Below, one piece after another: positions 18,701 through 29,162 of a stretch of DNA of 64,000 nucleotides. The notes under the pieces were generated by a model that saw nothing but the letters and a program-made list of their open reading frames with translations, searched no databases and was not told where the DNA came from. Made by a program: the position numbers and the translations under genes. Numbering within the stretch: the stretch's first letter is position 1; each line of letters opens with the position of its first letter. The stretch is from assembly GCA_002270295.1 (NCBI GenBank), contig NISF01000001.1, forward strand, positions 620,001-684,000, in the 5' to 3' direction. The DNA comes from Enterobacter sp. 10-1 (GTDB taxonomy: Bacteria; Pseudomonadota; Gammaproteobacteria; Enterobacterales; Enterobacteriaceae).

Positions 18701-20989
18701 TTAGAAGTGCATATTGGCGGTCAGCAGGAACGTACGCGGTTCGCCCGGATGATAGCGGTAGCCGCTCTTGTTGATTGAGGCGACATAGTTGGTATCAAAC
18801 AGGTTATAGACGTTCAGCTGCAGATCGAGGTTACGGTTAATGCGATAGCCGATCTTCGCATCTGCCACCCAGTAGCCTTCGGTGTAGGACGGCGTGCCGA
18901 CGGCGCCATCGCTGCCGCGGTGCATACTGCCGATATAGCGCGCGCCGGCGCCAAGGGCAAGAGCATCGGTGGCCTGGTACTGGCTCCAGACGGTAAAGGC
19001 GTGCTCAGGCGTGTACGGCAGCGCGCTGGTGCCGTCCTGGGCGACGTTCTTGCCTTCTCTGATGCTGGCGTGCTGCTGGGTATATCCGCCGATGACCTGC
19101 CAGTCCGGGGTGATGTTACCGGCCAGCGACAGCTCGTAGCCTTCGACGCGCTTTTTGCCGTACTGGGAGTAGGTGCCGTCGTCGTTTTGCTCGACTTCGT
19201 TTTCAATATCGGTACGGAACAGGGCCGCCGTCAGCAGCAGGCGCTTATCCATCAGCTCCCACTTGGTGCCCACTTCGCTGGTTTTCGCTTTCTGCGGCTG
19301 GAAATCGGTGCGGTTGGCGCTATTCCCCGTTCCGCTCTGCGCCAGCGCGAAGTTGCTGCCGCCCGGAGGCTGCTGAGAAATGGCGTAGTTGACGTAGACG
19401 TTGCCGTTATCGGTCAGATGATACAGCGCGCCGGCCTTCCAGTTAACCAGGTTGCCGCTGGTTGAAGTATCAACGGTGGTCACCGGCGAGTTTTTCGCCA
19501 CGCCGTCCGGACAGGCAATCGCGCCACGACCGCTACCGCCGCACAGGCTCGCGCTGTCGTATTTAGTCTGGTAGTTATCCAGACGAATGCCGCCGTTGAT
19601 CTCAAAGTCACGGGTAATCTGCAGGGTATCAAAGGCATAGACCCCGAAGGTGTCGGTCTGTCCGTTGGCGTTGGCGCCGCTGCGATCCAGGCCGCCGATG
19701 GAGATCGCGCTGTTCGGGTGGTAGATATTCACCGCCGGAGGCGTGATGGGATAAACCCCGTAGTTAGTTTGAGTTTCGCGGGTCAGCTCGAAACCGGCGC
19801 TGATGTCATGACCGATCGATCCGGTATAGAACTTTGAGGTCAGGTTGGTCTGGTTGGTCAGAATTTTATTGCTGACGTCCTTGGTGTTAGCCAGGCGTGA
19901 CCAGCTCCAGGTGCCGACATCGTTCGGGTTCGGCTGGGTGATGTTTGTTGCGCCGCCCATCACCGCGGTGAGTAAATAATCCTGCTTCACGCGCGACCAG
20001 CGGGTGGTGTTGCGGATGGTCGTGGTATCGCTCAGATCGTGCTCGAAGCGCATGGTCACCGTGTCGGTCGTGGAATCGTCGTAATCCGAATCGGTACCGT
20101 AGAAGTTGCTGGTCGCGACTTTACCGGAGTGATTCAGGGCCGCGGTACCTGCGCTCGGTGCGGAGTATCCCGGCAGGCCGATGGTAGGAATACCGCCGTC
20201 CGGAGTGTTGTGCTGGGTTACGTGGAGATAGTTGAGATACAGGCGGTTCTCCGTGCCGAGGCCGAAGGCGGCCGATGGCGCAACCCCGTAGCGCTCATTT
20301 TTAACGTTGTCGCGGCCGGCATCATGGGTTTTCTCGCCCATCAGGTTCAGGCGCACCGCGCTGGTTTCGCCGACCGTCTGGTTGATATCGAGCGTGCCGC
20401 GGCGGAACCAGGCGCTGCCGACGCTGGCGGAGGCGTCAATGCCGGAGTCCAGGCGCGGCTGCTTGCTGATCATATTGATGGAGCCGGTTGGCGCGCTGCG
20501 GCCGTAGTCAGAACCCGATGGGCCCTTGATGACTTCGACCTGTTCGGTGTTAAAGGTGTCGCGGGTCACGCTGCCGATATCGCGAACGCCATCAATATAG
20601 ATGCTGTTTGACGTATCGGCACCGCGCATATAGATGGAGTCACCGGTAGATGAGCTGCCGTTTTCACCGGCATAAAAGGCCCCGACGCCCGGCACGTTTT
20701 TCAACGCATCGGTAAGGTTGGTGACGCCCTGATCTTTCATCACCTGTTCGGAAACCACCGTTACCGTACGGGTCGTATCGACCAGCGGTCGGGAAAACTT
20801 GGGATCGGCGGATTGGGTTGGGGCATACAGCGAGGGCGCCTGCGCCTCTACCACCAGCGTTTCGCCGCCATTTTTTTCAGTGCCATCCGCTGCCAGCACC
20901 TGGCCTGTCGGCGACAGGCTCAGACACAGGCCGGTAAAGATCGTCAGCGAGCCAAAACTGCTGAACGGTAAATTATGTTTTTTATCCAT
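18701..20989 (-). CDS. fiu: Catecholate siderophore TonB-dependent receptor Fiu
   Basis: A 762-residue outer-membrane receptor for monomeric catechols and catechol-bearing antibiotics. The start at 20989 (MDKKHNLP) gives a signal peptide ending near VLA-ADG, then a TonB box (ETLVVEA), the plug domain (about residues 60-180, with VEVIKGPSG) and a 22-strand barrel that ends in the typical aromatic C-terminus (NMHF). A double Fur box lies about 105 bases upstream. It leads an operon with ybiX. Confidence 0.97.
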   Translation of the reverse strand: MDKKHNLPFSSFGSLTIFTGLCLSLSPTGQVLAADGTEKNGGETLVVEAQAPSLYAPTQSADPKFSRPLVDTTRTVTVVSEQVMKDQGVTNLTDALKNVPGVGAFYAGENGSSSTGDSIYMRGADTSNSIYIDGVRDIGSVTRDTFNTEQVEVIKGPSGSDYGRSAPTGSINMISKQPRLDSGIDASASVGSAWFRRGTLDINQTVGETSAVRLNLMGEKTHDAGRDNVKNERYGVAPSAAFGLGTENRLYLNYLHVTQHNTPDGGIPTIGLPGYSAPSAGTAALNHSGKVATSNFYGTDSDYDDSTTDTVTMRFEHDLSDTTTIRNTTRWSRVKQDYLLTAVMGGATNITQPNPNDVGTWSWSRLANTKDVSNKILTNQTNLTSKFYTGSIGHDISAGFELTRETQTNYGVYPITPPAVNIYHPNSAISIGGLDRSGANANGQTDTFGVYAFDTLQITRDFEINGGIRLDNYQTKYDSASLCGGSGRGAIACPDGVAKNSPVTTVDTSTSGNLVNWKAGALYHLTDNGNVYVNYAISQQPPGGSNFALAQSGTGNSANRTDFQPQKAKTSEVGTKWELMDKRLLLTAALFRTDIENEVEQNDDGTYSQYGKKRVEGYELSLAGNITPDWQVIGGYTQQHASIREGKNVAQDGTSALPYTPEHAFTVWSQYQATDALALGAGARYIGSMHRGSDGAVGTPSYTEGYWVADAKIGYRINRNLDLQLNVYNLFDTNYVASINKSGYRYHPGEPRTFLLTANMHF

Positions 20990-21093
20990 TTCAATGAGCA
21001 ACTTATAGTTTTAATTTGAGCCATTAAGACCGCAGGCAAAGCGATGCCGTGCCCCCGACCACTGCAGGTGTTTGTTACAACAACAATGCTTTT

Positions 21094-21118
21094 GATAATG
21101 ATTGTGATAAGCATTATC
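21094..21118. promoter_or_regulatory. Overlapping Fur boxes before fiu
   Basis: GATAATGATTGTGATAAG followed by CATTATC contains at least two overlapping matches to the Fur consensus GATAATGATAATCATTATC. The site sits in the 289-bp space between mcbA and fiu (20990-21278) and would repress fiu-ybiX when iron is plentiful. The rest of that space is AT-rich and shows no gene. Confidence 0.88.
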
Positions 21119-21278
21119 AAACAACGGCAGATTTTCTATCACTCATTTATAAAAAAATAAATACATTTATTTACATTAGCTGCATTTTTTCTACATAAAC
21201 CGATTTTGTCAGCAGAGAACGGCGCGAACGTGGGCGAAGGCGGTTGGAACTCCGCTTCCGACCCGAGCGGCCGGCGCG

Positions 21279-21542
21279 CTATTTATAGATGATGGCGGTC
21301 CCCGACATCCTGTTTGTGCCGCCGGCAGAGTTGATACGCCAGGCTATCGCCCCCTGCTGATGCGCTTTTTGCGCCAGCTGTGCCTGCAGATCGTCGAGAT
21401 TGCTGGCGCCAGAGGCGGAGACGGTGCCTGAAGGCCGCAGCGGGCCGAGGTCGGCGGGAGCGGAGAGGGGAGCTGCGGCCTGCGCGGTAAAAGAGGCGGC
21501 GGCAAGCGCGATAGTCGCGAATAGCAGCAGAGATTTTCTCAT
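21279..21542 (-). CDS. mcbA: Small periplasmic DUF1471 protein McbA
   Basis: An 87-residue secreted protein (MRKSLLLFATIALAAASF start at 21542, cleavage after about residue 23) with the family ending MSGTAIIYK. In E. coli McbA (YbiM) is an MqsR/MqsA- and McbR-linked protein that prevents colanic-acid overproduction and mucoidy in biofilms. It shares the SGASNLDDLQA pattern with YbiJ. The ATG at 21542 is preferred over upstream starts because it begins a clean signal peptide and is preceded by a GAGGATAT site. Confidence 0.88.
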   Translation of the reverse strand: MRKSLLLFATIALAAASFTAQAAAPLSAPADLGPLRPSGTVSASGASNLDDLQAQLAQKAHQQGAIAWRINSAGGTNRMSGTAIIYK

Positions 21543-21709
21543 GAGCATATCCTCATTAACGGCATGGGACATACTCTAAGTTTAGGCCTTTGCCGGAGGA
21601 TATTCAGGATAAAAAATTGAAGCTAAACAACGATTTTTTTGCGCAAACGCCGCTCGCCGGCGCGAATAACGTCGTGGCGAACGAACGGCGAGCCAGCGCT
21701 GAGATGGCG

Positions 21710-22324
21710 CTAGCGGGCGTCGGGGCGGATCAGATCAAAACGCTGGCTTTCATCAATACCGTAGTAGGCGCTCGGGCCACCGGCACGCAGGATCGGCTGG
21801 GCTTTGGCGGTCTGATAGACCCCCTCTTCCAGCAGCGACTCGTCGATATGGACCGCAACAACTTCGCCAAGTACCAGCCAGCTGTCGACGGGGGTGCCAT
21901 CGGCGGTCGTTAAGCGGACGCACTGCGAGAGCCGACACTCAAAGTTCACCGGGCTTTCCGCTACCCGCGGGGCGGCGACGATCCGGCTGGCGGCGGCGGT
22001 CAGCCCGGCGCGGATGAATTCATCTTCGTGGCGCGGGAGGCTGGCAGAGGTCTCGTTCATGGCTTCGGCCAGCGGGCGGGTTGCCAGGTTCCAGACAAAT
22101 TCTTTAGTTTCGACAATATTCTGTACGCTATCCTTCCAACCGCTGCTGGCAAAGCCGATAATCGGTGGCCGGTAGTTGAAGCAGTTAAAGAAACTGTAGG
22201 GCGCGAGATTGCGCTGTCCTGCCGCATCCAGCGAGGCGATCCAGCCGATAGGACGCGGCCCGATAATAGCGTTAAGCGGGTCGTGCGGCAGACCGTGTCC
22301 CTGTGAAGGTTGATAGAAATACAT
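21710..22324 (-). CDS. Flavin reductase-like FMN-binding protein
   Basis: A 204-residue protein of the FMN-binding split-barrel family (flavin_Reduct/DIM6-NTAB). Conserved features are IGPRPIGWIASLD (about residues 21-33), LAPYSFFNCFN (about 41-51), the NLATRPLAEAMNETS segment and ESPVNFECRL (about 124). Relatives reduce or bind FMN and may serve monooxygenases or act on their own; the substrate cannot be told here. It stands between mcbA and rlmF, where E. coli has no gene, so it is an accessory gene. A divergent promoter region of 95 bases separates it from rlmF. Confidence 0.85.
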   Translation of the reverse strand: MYFYQPSQGHGLPHDPLNAIIGPRPIGWIASLDAAGQRNLAPYSFFNCFNYRPPIIGFASSGWKDSVQNIVETKEFVWNLATRPLAEAMNETSASLPRHEDEFIRAGLTAAASRIVAAPRVAESPVNFECRLSQCVRLTTADGTPVDSWLVLGEVVAVHIDESLLEEGVYQTAKAQPILRAGGPSAYYGIDESQRFDLIRPDAR

Positions 22325-22419
22325 AGAATACCCGTAACGGAAGAGGAGATATCCAGACTCCCTTATTTACCGCGCCGCCGTCAACGGGTATCTTACGCGG
22401 CTGTTCAAAGGAGATTGCC

Positions 22420-23334
22420 ATGAAAGCCCAGAAACCGGGGTTACACCCGCGTAACCGTCATCATCAACGCTATGATTTGCCCGCGCTATGCCTGGCTCAC
22501 CCCGAGCTACAGGGCTTTATCACCCTGAATCCGCTGGGCGAGCAGACCGTTGACTTTGCCAACCCGCTCGCGGTGAAGGCGCTGAATAAGGCGCTGCTGG
22601 CGCACTTTTACGCGGTGAAACACTGGGATATTCCGGATGGCTTCCTGTGTCCGCCGGTGCCGGGAAGGGCGGATTATATCCACCACCTCGCCGATCTGCT
22701 GGCGCTGGGTACCGGCACTATTCCTGAGAATGCGAGCATTCTCGATGTGGGCACCGGCGCAAACTGTATCTACCCGCTGATCGGCGTGCATGAGTATGGC
22801 TGGCGCTTTACCGGCAGTGAAATCAGCCAGGAAGCGCTCTCCAGCGCCCAGGCCATTATCGCCGGCAACCCGGGAATGAGCCGCCAGATTCGCCTGCGTC
22901 GTCAAAAAGACGCCACGGCGATTTTTGCCGGCGTGATTCATAAAAACGAATGCTTTGACGCGACGCTATGCAACCCGCCGTTCCACGATTCCGCCGCCAG
23001 CGCGCAGGCGGGCGGCGAGCGCAAACGGCGTAACCTGGGCCTGGGCGCCGATAGCGTGATGAACTTCGGCGGCCAGCAGCAGGAGCTGTGGTGTGAAGGC
23101 GGAGAGGTGGCTTTCATCACCCGGATGATCCAGGAGAGCCAGCAGTTTGGCCGTCAGGTGAAATGGTTTACGTCGCTGGTTTCTCGCGGCGATAATCTGC
23201 CGCCGCTGTATCGTGCCCTGACCGAAGTCGGCGCGGTGAAGGTGGTGAAAAAAGAGATGGCGCAGGGGCAGAAGCAGAGCCGCTTTATCGCCTGGACATT
23301 TATGGATGAAGCAAAGCGCCGACGCGCGTTTTAA
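22420..23334 (+). CDS. rlmF: 23S rRNA (adenine-1618-N6)-methyltransferase RlmF
   Basis: A 304-residue SAM-dependent enzyme with [12 protein letters not shown] (motif I, about residue 108) and the amino-methyltransferase motif NPPF (about residue 186). It methylates A1618 of 23S rRNA. The Lys/Arg/His-rich N-terminus ([13 protein letters not shown]) and total length match E. coli YbiN. A strong AAAGGAGA site lies eight bases before the ATG. It is convergent with ybiO, with 58 bases between the stops. Confidence 0.97.
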   Translation: MKAQKPGLHPRNRHHQRYDLPALCLAHPELQGFITLNPLGEQTVDFANPLAVKALNKALLAHFYAVKHWDIPDGFLCPPVPGRADYIHHLADLLALGTGTIPENASILDVGTGANCIYPLIGVHEYGWRFTGSEISQEALSSAQAIIAGNPGMSRQIRLRRQKDATAIFAGVIHKNECFDATLCNPPFHDSAASAQAGGERKRRNLGLGADSVMNFGGQQQELWCEGGEVAFITRMIQESQQFGRQVKWFTSLVSRGDNLPPLYRALTEVGAVKVVKKEMAQGQKQSRFIAWTFMDEAKRRRAF

Positions 23335-23392
23335 GCCGTTCGGCGGCCGCGTTTCTTCTTAGCGCCCCGGTCTGCTCCGTGCAGCCGGGGCG

Positions 23393-25621
23393 CTATAGCG
23401 TTGGCTCCGCGGGGGCCGGCGGCCCGGCGGCGACGGAGGGCGTCATCGGCAGCACCTGGTAGGTTTGCACCGGGGCGCGCACGCCGGCAAGGTCGAAATG
23501 CCTTTTGACCTGCGTATCCAGCGCAAAACGTACCGTCCACTGCTTCAGCGGCAGCGTGGTAAACGTCACCCGTAGGGTAAAGGCGGTATTGCTCAGACCG
23601 ACAAGCCCGGCAAACGACGGCTCGCCAATCACCAGCCCGCGGACCTCCTCCTGGGCCATTACGTCCGCAACCGCATCCTTCAGCGCCTGGTTGGCCTTAT
23701 CCAGATCCTCCTGACGATCGACATCATAGTTAGCCACCACCGAGCCTATTCCGCGCACGAAGTTGGCGAAAGTGGTGATCGAAGACCACGGAATAATATG
23801 GTAGGCGCCGGTATCCTGGCGCACCCCGACCGAGCGAATCGACATCCGTTCCACCGTGCCGGTTAACGGCCCGATCGTCACCAGATCGCCGGTGTTCATC
23901 CCGTTTTCAAACTGGATAAAAATGCCGGTGATAATATCTTTCACCAGCGTTTGCGCGCCGAAAGAGATAGCCAGCCCCAGCGCCCCCGCGCCCGCCAGCA
24001 GCGGGGCGATATTCACCCCCACTTCGGAGAGCAGGATCATCACGGTGATGGTACTGATGATCACCGCCAGCGCGTTGCGAAACAGCGTCAGCAGCGTTCT
24101 CGCCCGGGCGCCCGGCAGCGGACGGCCGTGAATATCCGAGGCGAGGCGGTTTTCTATCAGGCTGGCGAGCAGCGTCCAGCCGATGGCGGAAAAGAACAGG
24201 ATGAGCGCGATGCGGATCATGACATCCACCGCCTTCTGCCCGGCGCCGTTATGCATCCAGTTCCAGAAGTCGAACAGCCCCCAGGCGCTGAGCAGCAGCA
24301 TAATGGCGACGGCGACCACTAGAATGCGCGCCACCTTCAGCGCCACGGAGATCCAGCCGTTGAGCCGTTTCTGCAGCTCAGGGTAGCTGCGCTGGGTTTG
24401 CGGCGACAGGGTGATGGTTTTGGCTATCCAGCGCGACAGAATGCCGGAGATCAGCGCCGCGGCGCCGACGATCGCCAGGCTGCGCACCGTGGCGCCCATC
24501 ATAAACTTCAGGCTGTTGCCGGGATCGAAAAGCGAGAAGAAAAACAGCACGATGAAATAGGCGCAGGCCAGCCAGTGCCACACCAGCGCGAAGGCGCGGA
24601 TAAACAGGCTGAAGAAGGCCAGCGAGCGATCCGCCAGATGAATCAGCCCTTCGGTAATCACGTGCTTGTTATGAAAAATCAGATACAGCGCCCACAGGGT
24701 GATGCACAGCATAATAGTCACGTTGGCCAGCGCGCCGACCTGGACGTTGACCTGGTTGGAGATAATCGGCACGGCGACGATCAGGCCGTAGCCAATCAGG
24801 CTGCTGAGCGCGCTCAGGCGTAGGTTCCAGTATTTCGCACTGTCGTCGCTGAGGTTAAACGGCCGCAGCTCCGCCACCCGTGGGCAGAAGATCAGCCGTA
24901 GAATGGCTTTGAAGAACTCGATCAGCGCGAAGGCGTTCAGAAACAGGCTTTGCTGGAAGGCGATGGTGCGGTTGCCTCCGTTCAGCCTGTCGCTGAGGAG
25001 CTGGCCAACGAACAGCGTGAGCGCCAGCAGGATCAGATCGAAAATAAAGGCGCCGGCAATCGTGGCCGGCAGCTGCAGCCAGTTGCTGCGATCGTGGTTT
25101 TTATGCCGTCCCCATTGGCCCATTTTGCGATACAGCGGCAGCGCGGCCAGCCGCACCAGCCACCAGAAGGTAAAGACCAGCGCCGCCAGCAGCAGGAAGG
25201 TGCTCGCGGCGTGGCGAAAGGTATCGGCATGGAAAGGCTTATGCGGCGCGCCGGTGATATTGCGCCACAGCTGCGAGAAACGCGACGAGAAGCGCTCGCC
25301 GTATTCACGGCTGATGTGGGTAACGTTTTCCAGCACCGTCGGCTGATCTTCCTCTTTCGGCGGCGTGAGCGTTGGCGCGCTGGCCGGCGGCGGCGTGGCG
25401 GCGGCGGTGCGCAGCTGGTCGATGAGCTCCTGACGGGCGGCGTCGTTATCCAGCACATCGGCCAGCGCCGCGTAAGCGGCCTTTTTCTTCTCAAGGTCAG
25501 GTTCATTGCTGCCGGACTGCTGCGGGGTAGCGGTCGGGACGCCGGCCAGGCCTGCGGCGGAAAGCGGGGCGGTAAATAGCGCGGCAAGCAGTAACAGGAT
25601 CCACGGCACGAGCACCTCCAT
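23393..25621 (-). CDS. ybiO: Large mechanosensitive channel protein YbiO (MscS family)
   Basis: The 742-residue protein starts with a signal peptide (residues 1-22), a periplasmic coiled region, then about ten membrane helices and a C-terminal MscS core. The pore-lining helix is seen as GAGALGLAISFGAQTLVKDIITG (about residues 535-557, described here by its flanks), followed by the beta domain with GDLVTIG. In E. coli YbiO gives a conductance that protects against osmotic downshock. The start at 25621 is the only one that leaves a full signal peptide. Confidence 0.94.
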   Translation of the reverse strand: MEVLVPWILLLLAALFTAPLSAAGLAGVPTATPQQSGSNEPDLEKKKAAYAALADVLDNDAARQELIDQLRTAAATPPPASAPTLTPPKEEDQPTVLENVTHISREYGERFSSRFSQLWRNITGAPHKPFHADTFRHAASTFLLLAALVFTFWWLVRLAALPLYRKMGQWGRHKNHDRSNWLQLPATIAGAFIFDLILLALTLFVGQLLSDRLNGGNRTIAFQQSLFLNAFALIEFFKAILRLIFCPRVAELRPFNLSDDSAKYWNLRLSALSSLIGYGLIVAVPIISNQVNVQVGALANVTIMLCITLWALYLIFHNKHVITEGLIHLADRSLAFFSLFIRAFALVWHWLACAYFIVLFFFSLFDPGNSLKFMMGATVRSLAIVGAAALISGILSRWIAKTITLSPQTQRSYPELQKRLNGWISVALKVARILVVAVAIMLLLSAWGLFDFWNWMHNGAGQKAVDVMIRIALILFFSAIGWTLLASLIENRLASDIHGRPLPGARARTLLTLFRNALAVIISTITVMILLSEVGVNIAPLLAGAGALGLAISFGAQTLVKDIITGIFIQFENGMNTGDLVTIGPLTGTVERMSIRSVGVRQDTGAYHIIPWSSITTFANFVRGIGSVVANYDVDRQEDLDKANQALKDAVADVMAQEEVRGLVIGEPSFAGLVGLSNTAFTLRVTFTTLPLKQWTVRFALDTQVKRHFDLAGVRAPVQTYQVLPMTPSVAAGPPAPAEPTL

Positions 25622-25687
25622 TGCGTCTCAAACCAGTAAGTATAGAAGACGATGTCAGGAGGGAGGGGGTGGGATGAATCTGGAAAG

Positions 25688-25711
25688 CGGCTCCCCGCGC
25701 CGGGGGAGCCG
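25688..25711 (-). terminator. Terminator hairpin after glnQ
   Basis: CGGCTCCCC (25688-25696) pairs with GGGGAGCCG (25703-25711) around a short loop, eight bases after the glnQ stop on the minus strand. The 3' side has only a short T-stretch (TTTCC), so it may be a weak intrinsic terminator. Confidence 0.65.
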
Positions 25712-25718
25712 TTGGCTA

Positions 25719-26441
25719 TCAGGCAACGTGCTGCAGGAATTCGCGCAGGCGCGGGCTCGGCGGGTTCTTAACCAGAACCTGCGGATCGCCATCTTCCGCA
25801 ATACGACCTTTATCAATGAAGATCAGGCGGGAGGCCACTTTTTCGGCGAAGCCGATTTCGTGGGTAACGATAACCATCGTCATCCCTTCCTCTGCCAGGT
25901 CCTGCATTACCTTCAGCACTTCATGACGCAGCTCCGGATCCAGCGCGGAGGTGGGCTCATCGAACAGCATCATTTTCGGCTTCACCGCCAGCGCGCGGGC
26001 GATGGCCACACGCTGCTGCTGGCCGCCGGAGAGCTCTGAAGGATAGTGGTGCGCCCGTTCAGCCAGCCCCACTTTTTCCAGCAGATCTTTCGCCAGCTTC
26101 TCGGCCGCCTCTTTCTTCGCGCCGCGCACGCGCAGCGGCCCGAACATCACGTTCTCCAGCGCCGTCAGGTGCGGGAAGAGATAGAACTGCTGGAACACCA
26201 TGCCGGCTTCCTGGCGGATCAGGCGATCGTCTACCTTCGGATCGTTGACCTTCAGGCCGTCGACAATCAGCTCGCCGCTGGTTATCTCTTCCAGCTTGTT
26301 GATGCAGCGCAGCAGGGTTGATTTACCTGAGCCGGAAGGCCCGATAATCACCACGACTTCACCTTTGTTAATCTTCAGATCGATATCATGCAGCACCTTG
26401 GTTGGGCCAAAGTGCTTGGAAACGTTTTTAAATTCAATCAC
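25719..26441 (-). CDS. glnQ: Glutamine ABC importer ATPase GlnQ
   Basis: A 240-residue ATPase with Walker [10 protein letters not shown] (about residue 34), signature LSGGQQQR (about 135), Walker [14 protein letters not shown] and the H-loop THE. It energises high-affinity L-glutamine uptake with GlnP in the inner membrane and GlnH in the periplasm. The start overlaps the end of glnP by four bases. It is the last gene of the nitrogen-controlled glnHPQ operon. Confidence 0.97.
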   Translation of the reverse strand: MIEFKNVSKHFGPTKVLHDIDLKINKGEVVVIIGPSGSGKSTLLRCINKLEEITSGELIVDGLKVNDPKVDDRLIRQEAGMVFQQFYLFPHLTALENVMFGPLRVRGAKKEAAEKLAKDLLEKVGLAERAHHYPSELSGGQQQRVAIARALAVKPKMMLFDEPTSALDPELRHEVLKVMQDLAEEGMTMVIVTHEIGFAEKVASRLIFIDKGRIAEDGDPQVLVKNPPSPRLREFLQHVA

Positions 26442-27097
26442 AGGATTTTCATCCTTCTTTCAAGACGGCGCAGAATAAAGCTCAGGACCAGGGTGATAAT
26501 CAGATAAATAACGGCAACGGCGCTCCAGATCTCCAGCGCGCGGAAGTTACCGGCAATAATCTCCTGTCCCTGGCGGGTCAGTTCGGCAACGCCGATGACG
26601 ATAAAGAGCGAGGTGTCTTTGATGCTGATGATCCACTGGTTGCCCAGCGGCGGCAGCATACGGCGCAGCGCCAGCGGCAGGATCACGTGGCGAATCGTTT
26701 CGCCTCGGGACAGGCCGAGCGCCAGGCCGGCTTCGCGAAAGCCCTTGTGGATAGAGAGCACCGCGCCGCGGGTAATTTCCGCGATGTAGGCGCCGGAGTT
26801 GATCATGATCGTCACCACCGCGGCGGAGAACGGATCGATGCGCAAATCATTAAACGCCATCGGCAGGGCGAAGTAGATAAACATGACCTGCACCACGATT
26901 GGGGTGCCGCGAATAATTTCAATAAAGACCAGCGCGATGTGGTTCGCTATCCAGCCGCCAAAGCAGCGGGCGAAACCGGCGACGAGGCCGATTATCAGAC
27001 CGCCAGCCAGGCCGAGGACCGAGATCCACAGCGTCATTTTGGCGCCTTCCAGCAAAATCGGAATGGCGGGCCAGATGGCACTCCAGTCAAACTGCAT
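26438..27097 (-). CDS. glnP: Glutamine ABC importer permease GlnP
   Basis: The 219-residue permease belongs to the polar amino acid HisMQ family, with about five membrane segments and the EAA-type coupling loop around [20 protein letters not shown] (about residues 141-160). It follows glnH after a 168-base gap that contains a strong nested hairpin, and precedes glnQ with a 4-base overlap. The spacing suggests a step-down in expression from binding protein to membrane components. Confidence 0.96.
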   Translation of the reverse strand: MQFDWSAIWPAIPILLEGAKMTLWISVLGLAGGLIIGLVAGFARCFGGWIANHIALVFIEIIRGTPIVVQVMFIYFALPMAFNDLRIDPFSAAVVTIMINSGAYIAEITRGAVLSIHKGFREAGLALGLSRGETIRHVILPLALRRMLPPLGNQWIISIKDTSLFIVIGVAELTRQGQEIIAGNFRALEIWSAVAVIYLIITLVLSFILRRLERRMKIL

Positions 27098-27155
27098 AAT
27101 TCGTTCCTGTTACCGTGTCGAAAAACAGAGGATGGCCCTCTGAGAAAAAATGACT

Positions 27156-27229
27156 CAGGCCTGCTGCGAGGTGATTCCCGGCAGAGGGCGCAAGCGCCGG
27201 TGCCGGGCTACCAGACCTCAGCAGGCCTG
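27156..27229 (-). other. Nested stem-loop between glnH and glnP
   Basis: CAGGCCTGCTG (27156-27166) pairs with CAGCAGGCCTG (27219-27229), and inside it CCCGGCA (27177-27183) pairs with TGCCGGG (27201-27207) with a GCGC-AA-GCGC tip. It lacks a T-run on the minus strand. It likely protects the glnH mRNA 3' end or lowers read-through, raising binding-protein yield over GlnPQ. Confidence 0.7.
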
Positions 27230-27265
27230 TAAGAGATATATCCGTGCGGATACGGGCTCTGATTA

Positions 27266-28084
<819 letters not shown>

Positions 28085-28154
28085 TTACAACTTGTTGTTT
28101 TATAACAACCAGAGTCGATCCTGTTGCACGCTTTCGGGTCTGGCAAACGGAATC

Positions 28155-28184
28155 TGCACCACGACGGGGCGTCATTTTGGTGCG
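28155..28184 (-). promoter_or_regulatory. Probable NtrC enhancer sites of glnH
   Basis: TGCACC at 28155 and GGTGCG at 28179 mark two partly overlapping NtrC-like dyads (consensus TGCACC-N5-GGTGCA), about 100-130 bases upstream of the predicted glnH start. The rest of the 402-bp glnH-dps space (28013-28414) is AT-rich and shows only the dps terminator hairpin. Confidence 0.6.
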
Positions 28185-28379
28185 TCATAAATATGCCGAA
28201 TAACAAGAGCATTTTTAACGCAAACACCGATGGGAAAACAATCTTGCTGTAACGATTGTGTGAGGTGATTATTACATTTGATTTACTTTAGTACGCATTT
28301 TGTACATTGTGGTGCACTAAAGTGGTGCGTGTAAGCGTGGGTGAGAAAAAAGTGGGAAAGGCGAGGGGAAAGAGGCAGT

Positions 28380-28400
28380 GCCGCCAGCGGGGCTGACGGC
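28380..28400 (-). terminator. Probable terminator hairpin after dps
   Basis: GCCGCCAGC (28380-28388) and GCTGACGGC (28392-28400) form a nine-pair stem (one G·T on RNA) around a GGG loop, 15 bases after the dps stop. On the minus strand a pyrimidine-rich run follows but no uninterrupted T-tract. Confidence 0.55.
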
Positions 28401-28414
28401 AGTCGGTTTGCCGA

Positions 28415-28939
<525 letters not shown>

Positions 28940-28978
28940 TTATACTCGTCATACATCAAATTCGAATTATATGGAGCG

Positions 28979-29010
28979 CTTGTCCCCGGTAACTCATGGG
29001 GACAAGTATA
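28979..29010 (-). promoter_or_regulatory. dps promoter with overlapping inverted repeat
   Basis: On the minus strand GCTATACTT (TATACT at 29010-29005) fits the extended -10 favoured by sigma-S. Directly after it, CTTGTCCCC and GGGGACAAG (28979-28987 and 28998-29006) form a perfect 9-bp inverted repeat with a 10-base spacer that spans the predicted start site near 28998. Confidence 0.6.
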
Positions 29011-29119
29011 GCAACGGATCCGCAGAAGGCGGTGTCGGTAGTCTCTATCGGTTTGATAGCGCAGGCTTGTTGATAATTTATAAGGTAATTTAAATCAAAT
29101 GCTTGTAGGCGTTTTAGGC

Positions 29120-29153
29120 CAGTTCTGCACGGCGCGACGGCGATGCAGAACTG
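29120..29153 (-). terminator. Hairpin after rhtA
   Basis: CAGTTCTGCA (29120-29129) and TGCAGAACTG (29144-29153) form a perfect 10-bp stem with a 14-base loop, ten bases after the rhtA stop on the minus strand. There is no clear T-run, so termination may be inefficient toward dps. Confidence 0.6.
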
Positions 29154-29162
29154 TCTGACAAT

